Origin: Arsenicitalea aurantiaca
GTDB lineage: Bacteria > Pseudomonadota > Alphaproteobacteria > Rhizobiales > Devosiaceae
NCBI RefSeq assembly: GCF_003994485.1
Contig: NZ_RZNJ01000004.1
Location: 62,001 to 126,000 of the forward strand
Reading direction: 5' to 3'
DNA length: 64,000 bases
How positions within the stretch are numbered: position 1 is the first letter of the stretch; each line of letters starts with the position of its first letter. Shown here piece after piece: positions 1 through 9,374 of this stretch. A model generated the notes under the pieces. That model was not told the origin of the DNA and made no database searches. It saw only the letters and a program-made list of their open reading frames with translations. Both the position numbers and the translations under genes were made by a program.

Positions 1-484
1 GCCGCGCAACGTCAAGAGCGCCGGTTGGAGCGAGCAATATTGTCAGCGGTTGCGCGCTACTCGATTGCACAGGATGGGTGATAGCGGCACGTCTGGAATG
101 TGCAGGTTGGGAGATAGGCCGCGGCTCGATCGAAATCTCGTTGTAACGGCGGAACCGGACGTGGGAAGCATCGGAACTTCTGAAATATGCAACAGGGTTA
201 GTCTCAATTGCCCTTAGGTGAGCGCAGAAGCGAGGCGGACGGCTGAGCCATTTTCTGCGAGAAGCCTAGAAATTAGATATTGTAGAAAATACCATTGGTT
301 TGCCTGTGGTGCCCGTCAAGCTGTTCCGCCTGGTTTAGTCTTGAGAACCGCTCGCGGCCGGCTCTAGCGTTTGTATTGCATAGGGTCTCCAATGCTGCCG
401 CACTCCGGGGTGAGCGCTCTCCCGCGGAGTCTTTGAATCTGGACGCCGGCGCCTACCAACTGGTTCCTGCGGGCGCAATGCGAC
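1..484. other. No gene seen
   Basis: I see no convincing coding region here. A short open frame on the plus strand near 295-498 has no protein-like composition and no good ribosome binding site. This is the region downstream of the antiterminator gene that ends the exopolysaccharide cluster. Confidence 0.5.
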
Positions 485-1069
485 TCAGTTCGCACTAGCA
501 ACGTCGTTGCGGGACAGCGTGACCGGAACACTCCGCCCGATGAATCCCATCAGCACCCGCACACGCTCCGGTCCATCCAAGCGGTCCAGCGCGCCAGAAA
601 ACCCGCTGAGCGGCCCCGCTATCACCTTTACCTGCTGACCGGATGAGAGTTCCAAACGCGTTTTACTATTGCCAAAGACCTGCTGCAACTCGGCCATGGC
701 CAGTTCGGATACCGGCAGCGGGCGATCCCCGCTCATCACCAGCGAGCGCACGCCGAAGGTGCCATTGATTGACCGCCACCGATGGGTGGAGAGTTCAATC
801 TGCACGAAGATATAGCCCGGAAAAAGCGGCACGCTCACGGAGCGGAACTGGCGGGCGTGACGAATGGTCTTTTGGAGCCGCGGGGCGAATACCACGAAGC
901 CTTGGTCTTCCAAGTGCCACACTGCCAGCCGTTCCTTGTTCGCATTGGTCTGGACTACATACCACCGCGCGGCCGCGGTGGCGTCCTCCGCCCGTGCGGC
1001 ACTGGACGCCAGCGCTCGGGATGCCGCCGAGTTGGATCCGCTCAGACCCTGACCAAGGCTCGTACTCAT
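485..1069 (-). CDS. NusG/RfaH-type transcription antiterminator of the polysaccharide cluster
   Basis: The protein has a NusG N-terminal (NGN) domain beginning near WYVVQTNANKE, including the family signature PLFPGYIFVQ, then a C-terminal KOW-like segment (SSGQQVKVIAGPLSGFSGAL). Specialised NusG paralogues of this kind (RfaH, UpxY, LoaP types) promote read-through of long polysaccharide operons. The cluster location fits, but the target is inferred. The start at 1069 gives ATGA overlap with the upstream VanZ-like gene and has a strong GGAAGGAG site about 8 bases before it. A longer in-frame start at 1105 would add residues without family similarity. An alanine/serine-rich stretch of about 30 residues precedes the NGN domain. 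It is the last gene of the cluster. Confidence 0.85.
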   Translation of the reverse strand: MSTSLGQGLSGSNSAASRALASSAARAEDATAAARWYVVQTNANKERLAVWHLEDQGFVVFAPRLQKTIRHARQFRSVSVPLFPGYIFVQIELSTHRWRSINGTFGVRSLVMSGDRPLPVSELAMAELQQVFGNSKTRLELSSGQQVKVIAGPLSGFSGALDRLDGPERVRVLMGFIGRSVPVTLSRNDVASAN

Positions 1070-1449
1070 CTCAGGCTCCTTCCCAGCAGCAAGCCGAGCG
1101 TCCAAGTAAGCGCCAGACCAATTGCGATCCCCACAGCGCCGATTGCTACATCAATGGCACTTGCGTCCCGTTCGGGAAGGAAGATCTGACCCCCCTCAAC
1201 AAAGACAGCCGATGAGAGCACGCCCAAGGCAACGGGCAGTGGTGGCCAAATGGTGCTGGCCAGCGCAGCGGCAGTACCAAACGCTAGTAGGTGGAGAGCA
1301 ATGCTATTAAGACCTGTCAGCTCCGTAATCTCACTCTGGCCACTGCCGAAGGCGAAGATCGCTACGATCAGCGCTTCGCAGGCGAGCAGCGCCAGAATGA
1401 CGAAGCGATAAGGTTCGCTGGGCGACCGAGCCATCGATAGATTGCTCAT
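1066..1449 (-). CDS. VanZ-like small membrane protein
   Basis: A 127-residue protein with about four hydrophobic segments. The pattern of a short polar tail followed by HLLAFGTAA and then VEGGQIFLPERDASAIDV matches the VanZ-like family, in which the QxFxPxRxxSxxD region is conserved. The biochemical role of VanZ-like proteins in polysaccharide clusters is not established. It starts one base after the stop of the sugar transferase gene and its stop overlaps the antiterminator start (ATGA), so the three genes are probably translated from one message. Confidence 0.75.
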   Translation of the reverse strand: MSNLSMARSPSEPYRFVILALLACEALIVAIFAFGSGQSEITELTGLNSIALHLLAFGTAAALASTIWPPLPVALGVLSSAVFVEGGQIFLPERDASAIDVAIGAVGIAIGLALTWTLGLLLGRSLR

Positions 1450-2766
1450 TCAACGAGCCCCGAACCCGGTCACGATAATGCGCAGGGTACGCAACACGAT
1501 GAGGAGGTCGAGCCATAGAGAGAAGTTCTTGATGTAGTAGAAGTCGAAATGGAGCTTCTCGAGGATCTGATCGACAGCGGTAACGTGGCCTTGGTTGACC
1601 TGGGCCCACCCCGAAATCCCGGGGCGAACAATGTGGCGATAGCGGTAGAACGGGATCTCTCTCTCATACCATTGAGACAAGGCAATGGCCTCCGGGCGCG
1701 GCCCGATCCAGCTCATCTCCCCGCGCAGGATGTTGAAGATTTGCGGGAGTTCATCCAAACGAGTCCGGCGCAGAAAACGGCCAAGCCGCGTGATGCGATC
1801 ATCATCGGGGCGCGTCATCGCGGCCTCCCGTGGATCCGATGCTGGAACCTTCGCCACCCGCATCGTACGGAACTTGATCATCGAGAATGTCTGACCGCGG
1901 AAACCGACCCGGGATTGCACAAAAAGTGCAGGTCCAGGGCTTTCAATGCGAATAGCAAGCCCGATCAGTACGAGCACCGGTAGAGTTATAATGAGCACAA
2001 GGAGGGCGAGAAGAAAATCGCCCGCCTGCTTGAGGCTGAGGTAGACGGCGTCAGGATTGATGGACCCGAGGGTGTTCTCGGAGAGGTGCTCAATTTCGAC
2101 CCGACCGGCGACGGATTCCTGGAGCTGTTTGATGTGAAAGACCCGCGTGCCGGCCAGCGCGCAATTGGCAATGAAACGCTCCCACTCGGGAGCCAGATCC
2201 TCGCGCAAATCAACAACGATGCCACTGAGACTGACCCTCGGCAGCCGCGGTTCAGTGAGTTTGTGCCACTCGACCCCGCGAGCGGAAGCGAGACCGCTGA
2301 CATCACCTCCGGGGACGACAGCAAAGCGCATGGGACGGTAGCGCCGCGCCACCGTCTGGGCGAAGAGCACCCATGCAAGCGCAATCGCAAAGCTCGACGG
2401 AAACAGATAGCGATTATACTCAATGCGCAGGAAGAACATCATCGCAAAGATGACGAGAAAGCTCATGAGCAGGGTCGGCATCAGGAAGACGTGCTCCTGA
2501 ACGCCGGGGAGCGCGGTAAATTGGCGCTGCGCCAACAGAGCCAGAACGATAGCGACACTCGAGGCAAGGATCGTATTGACCTGTAGTGGCAGCAGCCATC
2601 CTTCGAGGTCGAATCCCCATCTAAAAAACACCGGCATTAAGACGCCGAGGATAAGCGCGCCGAGTAGCTGGTACCGCAGCCGGCCAAGCTGGCCAGGCCA
2701 TTTTTGAAGTCGCTCCTGCAAGGCACTGCCCGGGCTCAGCGCGCCGTCATCTACACATCTCGTCAA
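1450..2766 (-). CDS. Initiating polyprenyl glycosylphosphotransferase (exopolysaccharide sugar transferase)
   Basis: A 438-residue protein with four or five N-terminal membrane segments, a soluble linker and a C-terminal bacterial sugar transferase domain. Family motifs are present: KFRTM, RLDELPQIFNILRGEMS, GPRPE and PGISGWAQVNQG. Enzymes of this family transfer a sugar phosphate onto undecaprenyl phosphate at the inner membrane, the first step of repeat-unit assembly. The sugar cannot be read from the sequence. The start is a TTG at 2766; an in-frame TTG a few codons inside is an alternative. A gap of about 170 bases separates it from the upstream O-antigen ligase gene, so a secondary promoter is possible. 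Confidence 0.9.
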   Translation of the reverse strand: MTRCVDDGALSPGSALQERLQKWPGQLGRLRYQLLGALILGVLMPVFFRWGFDLEGWLLPLQVNTILASSVAIVLALLAQRQFTALPGVQEHVFLMPTLLMSFLVIFAMMFFLRIEYNRYLFPSSFAIALAWVLFAQTVARRYRPMRFAVVPGGDVSGLASARGVEWHKLTEPRLPRVSLSGIVVDLREDLAPEWERFIANCALAGTRVFHIKQLQESVAGRVEIEHLSENTLGSINPDAVYLSLKQAGDFLLALLVLIITLPVLVLIGLAIRIESPGPALFVQSRVGFRGQTFSMIKFRTMRVAKVPASDPREAAMTRPDDDRITRLGRFLRRTRLDELPQIFNILRGEMSWIGPRPEAIALSQWYEREIPFYRYRHIVRPGISGWAQVNQGHVTAVDQILEKLHFDFYYIKNFSLWLDLLIVLRTLRIIVTGFGAR

Positions 2767-2937
2767 GCGCCCGCACCCTCAATGGATTCCGAAGCAAATG
2801 TCTTTGCCTAAAAAAGCAGCAGTCACATACGGACAAATCCGCAAAAGTGAATTTTCATTCTAGCGGAGCAAGTCATCATTGCAACGTGTTATTTCATGAG
2901 CGCATTCGGGAGCGGCTCCAAGACGAGCGCTGTCGTC

Positions 2938-4215
2938 TCACAATTGCCCAGGCGCCACAGCTGAGGCAGAGCGGTTCGATTGACTTCTGGCAGCCGGAAG
3001 TGCGGTCGAAAAGACGATCGCGTTCAGAAACGCAAAAACCAATGCCATGCCCATCGTCCGCAGTGGATAATCCACGAATGAGTGGATGAGCAGGAAGACA
3101 ATCCCGCACAGGGCGGCGGTGCGCATTGCGGTATGGGGCTGCCGCAGCGCTGCCCGCGCCAGCATCAGCAGGTAGAGCGCGATGAGCGCCAGGGCAGGCA
3201 AGCCCCCCTCGAGCAACAGCTCCAGATACTCGTTGTGGGCGTGGTTGATATAGACCGAGCGGATATCGGTCTCGGCCTCAAAGCGTGGATAGACGATCTC
3301 GAACGTCCCAAAGCCAGTGCCGAAGGGCATATTGGCGCCAATGCCTTCGATGGTGTTCGCGCGGATGGTGGTGCGATCGAGGGGGTTGTCGGGATTGATT
3401 TCGAGGACATTGCCTGGGTTGCTCGAAAGAAAGATGGCTCCAGCAGTTGCGAGGCCGATCAGCAGCCACCGTAGACGGCTCGGCATGTTCGCGATGAGCG
3501 CAAAGGACACTGCAGCGCAAAAGAGGGAGAGGAAGGCGCCAGCAACCGAGCGGGTCGCAAAGCCCACCAAGACCATCAGCACGATCGCAAAGAGCGAGAG
3601 CAGCGGCCGTTTGATGATCACGAACTGATAGATGACAAAGGGGATGCCGACAAAAAGCAGGGCGGCAAAATGATTCTGGTTGGCGAAGAAGCCGGCACCC
3701 GTCGGGTAAGGGAGGAAGCCGACAATGATCGGCGAACTGGCCGAAAATTGAACAAGTGCAAAGGCCATGTTGAGCAACAGCCCAAGCAGGAAAAACGGCA
3801 GCAGGCGGTTAAGCTCGTCCATGCCCAAACGAAGCAGAACCAGAAAGAACACGATGACCGGCAGGACGAAGAGGAACGCCTCGAGCGTTCGGTTCCAGTC
3901 GACAGTGAGGGCGAGGGGGCGAGGCATTTCTACCCCTGCATTGCCGACTTCCGGCGCTAGCAGCCATCCCAGCGGCAAAAGCTGGAGCAGGAAGGTAAGA
4001 CCGACGAGCCCCAACAGGATCAACACATCTCGACGATAGCGCACCCGATGCTTGGCTGGGATGAGCAAGACCAAGAAGCACAAGCCCGCCAATTGCAGAA
4101 TGAAGGTGGTGGGAAGGCCCCCCACCGAACTCCCGCCGATGAGAAGTGAGGCCAGCAGCAAGACGCCGAGGGCCCAGATGCGTGCCGGGGAGGACGGTGC
4201 CGCCTCCGCTCTCAA
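2938..4215 (-). CDS. O-antigen ligase/polymerase family membrane protein
   Basis: A 425-residue polytopic protein with roughly ten to twelve hydrophobic segments. The Wzy_C/O-antigen ligase signature is present: FFANQNHFAALL in the middle and YINHAHNEYLELLLEGG before the last membrane helices. Such proteins polymerise or ligate lipid-linked oligosaccharide on the periplasmic side of the inner membrane. Polymerase and ligase cannot be told apart from sequence alone, but the neighbours (Wza-, Wzc- and transferase-like genes) favour a Wzy-type polymerase. The start overlaps the preceding stop by four bases (ATGA). Confidence 0.87.
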   Translation of the reverse strand: MRAEAAPSSPARIWALGVLLLASLLIGGSSVGGLPTTFILQLAGLCFLVLLIPAKHRVRYRRDVLILLGLVGLTFLLQLLPLGWLLAPEVGNAGVEMPRPLALTVDWNRTLEAFLFVLPVIVFFLVLLRLGMDELNRLLPFFLLGLLLNMAFALVQFSASSPIIVGFLPYPTGAGFFANQNHFAALLFVGIPFVIYQFVIIKRPLLSLFAIVLMVLVGFATRSVAGAFLSLFCAAVSFALIANMPSRLRWLLIGLATAGAIFLSSNPGNVLEINPDNPLDRTTIRANTIEGIGANMPFGTGFGTFEIVYPRFEAETDIRSVYINHAHNEYLELLLEGGLPALALIALYLLMLARAALRQPHTAMRTAALCGIVFLLIHSFVDYPLRTMGMALVFAFLNAIVFSTALPAARSQSNRSASAVAPGQL

Positions 4216-5471
4216 TGCCGAGTGATGCGCAGTGCCGAAAATCTGACCTCTCCCCGATAGCGGTCGCGCCAGCTGTCCGTGCGAATGTCCGTCCTCAGCG
4301 ATAGACGCTGGGCAGGGCAGCCCGATTGCGGCACCTCCAAATCAGCGTCCAACAGGCTCATCCCATAAGAGCCTTCCGGCACATCGACTTCAGTCAGTGA
4401 GCCCGCACCGCCCAGGCACTCCAGGTGCCAGTAAAGCCGACGGGGCGCTGCAAGCTGGACGGCCTCAAGCGCCACTTCGAACCGATATCGCCCCATTGGC
4501 AGACGCAAGGTCTGCCCAACTGTGCCAAGCTTGGCGGGACTATCCATGAAGCGAACCGTTAACCCGCCCGCCTGCGAAGGCATTTTTATATCAGCTGAAC
4601 CATCCGACCTTGCCTGCCAGGCAAAATACCCCCCGGCTGCAATGCCCGTGAACTCCGGGTCAAAGACATAGCCTGCCAGTTCCCGCTCTGGACTCGGAAG
4701 GCTGGCGAGAAAGAGCGTGTGGGCATCGCCAAAGGCACCGTGTCGCGCTAGCGCCGCGACCGTCGCTGCGACATCACCCTTTGCTGCCGATGTGGTTGCA
4801 GGCCCTTCGGACTGCAGCAGATCACGGGCAAAAACGAGGCCTGGCGTCGTAGCGCTGAGCGCAATGAGGGCGCGCCGCCGCCAGGGCGGATCGGTGTGCA
4901 GCGTTGAGGCCAATAGGGCCCGTCCGTCCTCCGTCCTCACAGCCGCTTCCAGCACCGGGATGATTTGGTCCCAATAGAGAGGCCAGCGTCGGAGGATGAG
5001 ATCGATATAGCCGAGTGCTGCGCCGATATCGGCCTCTGCAAGGCTCTTGTCGGTCAGCCGCAGCAGGGCGTGTATTTCAGTCTTGGAGTGATCGAGCGCG
5101 ATCTGGTAAAGCGCCGCGGCCTGCTCTTCATGGCCATCGCGCTCAGCTATGGCACCCACCAGGCTATAGCCGCGCGCGTCTCCCGGTGCGGTGCGCAGCA
5201 GTGCTTTGGCATGCTCACGCGCCGCATTCAAATCCGAGCCATTCCCATTAAGGCCCGCTAGCACGACGTTGACGCGCGCCTCGGCATTGAACGGATTGAG
5301 GGCAAGGGCAAGAGGCGGATTGTCCGCCTCGAGCATCCGACTAAGCCCTGTGCAGCAAAGGACGAAGATGCCTGCGATACAGATGAACCACGCCACCGCT
5401 CCAGCCACCGAACGCTCGTGCTGGCTTGACGTCGTTCTGCTCCTCGATCCTGGGCGTCTCCTCTGAACCAT
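4212..5471 (-). CDS. Membrane-anchored TPR-like protein of the polysaccharide cluster
   Basis: The protein has one N-terminal membrane segment (AWFICIAGIFVLCC), then a helical repeat region with the phrase LALNPFNAEARVNVVLAGL, common in TPR-like proteins of Wzy-dependent clusters, and a C-terminal beta-rich region with two cysteines. The function is unknown; scaffolding of the polymerase/export complex is an inference. The start is uncertain. An ATG at 5471 overlaps the kinase gene by about 130 bases, and a GTG at 5408 overlaps it by 68 bases and still keeps the membrane segment. An ATG at 5336 avoids overlap but loses the anchor. It is coupled to the O-antigen ligase gene by an ATGA overlap. 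Confidence 0.7.
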   Translation of the reverse strand: MVQRRRPGSRSRTTSSQHERSVAGAVAWFICIAGIFVLCCTGLSRMLEADNPPLALALNPFNAEARVNVVLAGLNGNGSDLNAAREHAKALLRTAPGDARGYSLVGAIAERDGHEEQAAALYQIALDHSKTEIHALLRLTDKSLAEADIGAALGYIDLILRRWPLYWDQIIPVLEAAVRTEDGRALLASTLHTDPPWRRRALIALSATTPGLVFARDLLQSEGPATTSAAKGDVAATVAALARHGAFGDAHTLFLASLPSPERELAGYVFDPEFTGIAAGGYFAWQARSDGSADIKMPSQAGGLTVRFMDSPAKLGTVGQTLRLPMGRYRFEVALEAVQLAAPRRLYWHLECLGGAGSLTEVDVPEGSYGMSLLDADLEVPQSGCPAQRLSLRTDIRTDSWRDRYRGEVRFSALRITRH

Positions 5472-7698
5472 AGGAATAATAGCCCTCATACATGTAGCGG
5501 TAGGCATAGCTGTAATCGATCTTCTCGATGTCGAGCTTGCCAAGCATGGCGCCAACGATGTTGCCGCCGGCCGAATGAAGCCGCTTCAACGCTGCACCGG
5601 CCGATTTGCGCGCTGTCTGATGCGCAGCCACAACCAGCAGCGTCGCCTCAGAATGCCGCGACAGGATCAGCGCGTCCGAGAGCCCGATCACGGGAGGGCC
5701 GTCAAGGATCACGAGCGAATACGCCTTGGTGCAGGCGCGGATGACGCCGCCCATGCGGCTCGATGACAGCAAATCCGCTGGGTTGGGAACCATGGGTCCC
5801 GTGGAGAGGAAATCGAGCTTCGGATGGGCCGGGGAATGATGAAAGAGCTGCTGGACGTCCTCGGGAGCCACCGTATTCGTCAGAAGGTTGGTAAGGCCCA
5901 TCGTATTGTCGGTCTTGAAAACACGGTGCAGGCTCGGCCGGCGCAGGTCGCAGTCGACGATCAGAACCTTCTCGCCCAGAGCGGCAAACTCTTCGGCAAG
6001 CTTATAGGCGGACGTGGACTTGGACTCGCCGGGCTCGGCACTGGTTACCAGCAGCGTCCGCGGTGCCCCATCGGCGCCTGAGAACTGCAGCGAGGTGCGT
6101 AAGGATCGGTAGGCCTCCGAAAGGGCCGAGCGTGGATCCAGAAGGCCCTCACTGAGCTTGTCGCCCTCGGCCTTTGGAATGATCCCGAGCACGGGCAGCT
6201 TCAGCTCGCTTTCGACCTGGTCGGGCGTGCTGAACTTGTTGTTCAAGAGCTCCAGAATATAAATTGCCGCTGCCGAAAGCGCGACTGCCCCACCCAGGAA
6301 CAGCAGCAGATTGCGGAATAGGCTTGGCTGGAACGGGGCGGTGGGTGTGATGGCATAATCAACCACGTCGATATTGTCGCGACGCAGATCCGAGACCACG
6401 CCCAGCTCGTTGCGCTTGTCGATCAAGCTCTGGTACTGCGCCCGGCTCGAGGCGACCTCACGATTGAGGATCGTGTACTGGATGTTCTTGTCACGGAACG
6501 CGACCTGCTCGACTTCGAGCTCAGCGAGTTTCTGGCGCAGATCCCGTTCTTCCTGCAGCGAGGCCTCATAGCTCAGCCGGATGGCACCCGCAATCGCGTT
6601 CACCCCCTGCTGCAGCTGCCGTTCCAACTCGCTGATCTGCGCTGAGAGGCGCTGCATTTCCGGAAAGGCAGGCTTGAAGATCCCCAGCTTCTGCTGGTAC
6701 TCGCTGCGCAAGGTCGCAATGTCCCCCCGCAAGTTCTGGATGGCCTGGCTTTCGAGCACCCGGGTAAGCCCCGCGGCATCACCGGCGTCAATCTGGGCGA
6801 CCAGCCGCTCGTTCTCGAGCCGCCTCTGGATGGCCTGAGCCAGGGCGTCATTGATCGCCGTGATGCTGGCGGTGATGAGCGAACCATCTTCGCCCGCGGC
6901 GCCCAGCTGCTGATCCTTCGAATAGGCGACCAGCGCTGCCTCCGAGGCCTCGAGACTGTTCTTGGCCTCCGCGACCTGCTCGTCGATGAACTGCCGTGCA
7001 AGATCAGACGTCGCAATGGTGCGATCCACCTGCTGGTCCATGTAGCTCTGGACCACCTGATTGGCGATCTGGCGGGCGCGCTCTGGATCATGGCTCGCAA
7101 AGCGCACCTCGAGCAGGCTCGTGCCACGGATCAGGTTCGCCGACAGATCTCGCAGAATTTGGCTGATCGCAAGCTGCTCGCGCTCTTCGGCGGTATAGGC
7201 ATCGAGGGAGGGTTCACTCGAAGTCCCGAAGATGCGCGCAAAGATATTGCCCACCGAAAAATCGGGGCGCGGGAAGAGAAACCTGGCATCATTGGCAAGA
7301 TTGAGTTCCAGCGCGACCCGGCGCGCCAGATCGCGGCTCCTCAGCTTTTCCCTGGCGGTCTCGAACGTGCGCAGATCACTGGACTGGGCAACGATGTCCA
7401 TGTCCTCGAGGACACGGGCTGTGGGCACCATGATCTCGATACGCGCAGTGGCCGCATATTTCGGGGACTGCATGAGGGTCATCGCCAGCCCCAGGACCAG
7501 GCCAAGACCGACAAGTACTGCAATCAACCAACGGTAACGCAAGGCCAGCCAGAAGAGCTTGACCGGATCGAAGGCCTCCTCGCTCTCCTCGGTGAAGCGC
7601 CCGCCATACCCTTCCCAGGCTGGCGTATCATAACGGGGTGCTACTGCACCCGTGCTACCACCGCGCCATGGCAAATTCTGTTCGTTGCGGTCAAGCAT
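5341..7698 (-). CDS. Polysaccharide chain-length regulator with tyrosine autokinase domain (Wzc/ExoP/GumC type)
   Basis: A 785-residue inner-membrane protein. An N-terminal Wzz domain lies between a first membrane helix (about residue 55-80) and a second near residue 470, with long coiled coils between them. A cytoplasmic BY-kinase domain follows, with a Walker A-like SAEPGESKSTSAYKLA, a Walker A' VLIVDCDLRRPSLHR and a Walker B LVILDGPP. The P-loop has Ser where Gly is commoner (GESKST). The C-terminal tail has a tyrosine cluster (YSYAYRYMYEGYYSYG), the usual autophosphorylation site. Members control polymer length and export together with a Wza protein and a cognate phosphatase, both encoded just upstream. 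Confidence 0.93.
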   Translation of the reverse strand: MLDRNEQNLPWRGGSTGAVAPRYDTPAWEGYGGRFTEESEEAFDPVKLFWLALRYRWLIAVLVGLGLVLGLAMTLMQSPKYAATARIEIMVPTARVLEDMDIVAQSSDLRTFETAREKLRSRDLARRVALELNLANDARFLFPRPDFSVGNIFARIFGTSSEPSLDAYTAEEREQLAISQILRDLSANLIRGTSLLEVRFASHDPERARQIANQVVQSYMDQQVDRTIATSDLARQFIDEQVAEAKNSLEASEAALVAYSKDQQLGAAGEDGSLITASITAINDALAQAIQRRLENERLVAQIDAGDAAGLTRVLESQAIQNLRGDIATLRSEYQQKLGIFKPAFPEMQRLSAQISELERQLQQGVNAIAGAIRLSYEASLQEERDLRQKLAELEVEQVAFRDKNIQYTILNREVASSRAQYQSLIDKRNELGVVSDLRRDNIDVVDYAITPTAPFQPSLFRNLLLFLGGAVALSAAAIYILELLNNKFSTPDQVESELKLPVLGIIPKAEGDKLSEGLLDPRSALSEAYRSLRTSLQFSGADGAPRTLLVTSAEPGESKSTSAYKLAEEFAALGEKVLIVDCDLRRPSLHRVFKTDNTMGLTNLLTNTVAPEDVQQLFHHSPAHPKLDFLSTGPMVPNPADLLSSSRMGGVIRACTKAYSLVILDGPPVIGLSDALILSRHSEATLLVVAAHQTARKSAGAALKRLHSAGGNIVGAMLGKLDIEKIDYSYAYRYMYEGYYSYGSEETPRIEEQNDVKPARAFGGWSGGVVHLYRRHLRPLLHRA

Positions 7699-7722
7699 TC
7701 TGAGGCCCAGTCTCCAAGCACC

Positions 7723-8454
7723 CTAAAGCAGTCCAGTCAAACCCGTCGCACTGCGGGCCAGGCCCAGGCTTTCCCGCAGGGTACTCCCCAAAACCTTCAT
7801 CCCCGAAGGGAAGGCCACGACGACATCGCCGCCATAGACCCGCATGTCCGGCTGCCGGCCAGCGCGAATACTTTCGACGTTGTACTGGGCCACATAGTCC
7901 TGTCCATTAACTGAACGATAGACAAAGACAGTGGCCGGATCGCCAATAGCGGTGAAATTTCCAGCCGAGGCAATCGCTCGCACCAGCGTCGTGCTGCCGC
8001 TCACCGGATAAGACCCTGCCCTGTTGAATTCACCGTCAAGCGTCACCGTCTGCTGCAGTGTGAGGGCCACTTCCGGATTCTGCAGATAACTTGCGCCATA
8101 CCGCTGTTCAATCTCGTTCGAGAGAGCTGCGCCCGTCTTGCCAGCAGCCATCACGGAGCCGATGAGCGGGAGCGAGATGTCGCCATTGGCGCTGACCTGG
8201 ACCTCGGTGTCGAGCTCATCAACGCCAAACACATCGACCTTGATCAGATCGCCCACCCGTACCACTTGGCCGGCGTCGCCGCCCTGCCCGAGCGGTTGCG
8301 GCAAAGCATCGACGACCTGGAGCGAACCAGCCCCCTCGTTCAAGTCGCCCGCGGTCGATGCAGCATATCCGGCGCTGCGGATATTGGCCGAAGAGCAACC
8401 TGCGAGGGCAAGCAGTGCGGCAATTGTCCAGATGCTGAGTCGAGAGCGTTTCAT
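7723..8454 (-). CDS. Polysaccharide export lipoprotein (Wza/ExoF type)
   Basis: A lipoprotein signal peptide with the lipobox LALAGC is followed by a polysaccharide export (poly_export) domain with GDLIKVDVFGVDEL and the phrase NGDISLPLIGSV, then one SLBB-like domain (LDGEFNRAGSYPV). Wza-type proteins form the outer-membrane pore for polymer export. At about 243 residues it is shorter than E. coli Wza and lacks extra SLBB repeats, like the OPX proteins of many alphaproteobacteria. The ATG at 8454 gives a better signal peptide than the in-frame one at 8466. It sits 24 bases before the kinase gene. Confidence 0.9.
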   Translation of the reverse strand: MKRSRLSIWTIAALLALAGCSSANIRSAGYAASTAGDLNEGAGSLQVVDALPQPLGQGGDAGQVVRVGDLIKVDVFGVDELDTEVQVSANGDISLPLIGSVMAAGKTGAALSNEIEQRYGASYLQNPEVALTLQQTVTLDGEFNRAGSYPVSGSTTLVRAIASAGNFTAIGDPATVFVYRSVNGQDYVAQYNVESIRAGRQPDMRVYGGDVVVAFPSGMKVLGSTLRESLGLARSATGLTGLL

Positions 8455-8462
8455 CCTGCCGT

Positions 8463-9272
8463 TCACTTCCGAAAGTTTCCGATCCAGTCCTTAAGCCCGG
8501 CGAGAGGTCGGGCCGTTGTGCTGTTACTTTGCAACAATTTTGGCCTGGACGCTCGCTCAAAAGGCTGATCCTGCAAGATCGCTGCCGGGCGATGCAGGAC
8601 CATGTCCATGGCCGCCTCTTCTCCCAGCCGATCTATGAGCACGTCGCGCGCCCATGACAATATCGGTGGGCGCCCCGAAACATTGTGTGCGTCGCTCGCG
8701 ACGATATCAACCAGACCATCTTCAAGCATCCGTTCGGCTAGTCGTCTGGCACGCCGGCCAAATCCACCCGTAATCGAGCCTGCCGTTAACTGAATCAGCG
8801 CCCCATCGGTAACCAGGCCAGCCATCAAGCCGTAATGGGATTCAATCCAGCCCAGCCGCTCAGGATGGGTAACAATCGGCACCTGTCCACGTCCCACCAA
8901 GGTCTTGACCAAGGCGCGCAACCCAGGCGGCGCGACATGATGCGGCGGCTCCAGCAAGAAATAGCGTGAGCCGTTCAGCGCCGGCACCTGCCCGTCCGCC
9001 AGTTTCTGCGGCAGGTCCGGCGCCATGTGCACATCGGCGCCAATGCAGATCGTGAGGGGCACGTTCTGCTCCTCGAGGAGCAGCGCTAAATCTTCCGTCA
9101 GCCTGGCGATGTCTGCGGCCGTATTGTCGTAAACGCCCGGCATGACATGAGGCGTGCAGGCGATATGGGTGATGCCATCGGCAACCGCCATCCGGGCCAT
9201 CTCGAGCGACGTCTCGAGGTCTGGGGATCCGTCATCAATGCCCGGCAGCAAGTGGCAGTGCAGGTCAATCAT
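8463..9272 (-). CDS. PHP-domain tyrosine-protein phosphatase (CpsB/YwqE type)
   Basis: A 269-residue protein that opens with MIDLHCHLLPGIDDGSPDLE, the classical metal-binding N-terminus of PHP-fold tyrosine phosphatases. It continues with TPHVMPGVYDN, VTHPERLGWIES and SDAHNVSGRPP, which supply the other metal ligands. Enzymes of this family dephosphorylate the BY-kinase, and cycling between the two states controls polymer assembly. The cognate kinase is two genes downstream. The stop lies eight bases before the Wza-type gene, so they are probably co-transcribed. Confidence 0.92.
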   Translation of the reverse strand: MIDLHCHLLPGIDDGSPDLETSLEMARMAVADGITHIACTPHVMPGVYDNTAADIARLTEDLALLLEEQNVPLTICIGADVHMAPDLPQKLADGQVPALNGSRYFLLEPPHHVAPPGLRALVKTLVGRGQVPIVTHPERLGWIESHYGLMAGLVTDGALIQLTAGSITGGFGRRARRLAERMLEDGLVDIVASDAHNVSGRPPILSWARDVLIDRLGEEAAMDMVLHRPAAILQDQPFERASRPKLLQSNSTTARPLAGLKDWIGNFRK

Positions 9273-9374
9273 CGGCCTGCTGAACCATCAAAATCACCTG
9301 CCTTACACTCAGCGCAGGGCTCCTTCGCTGGTCACCCCCCAGATCACGTCTCCGAATGCGCTTCCGCGTGAAAC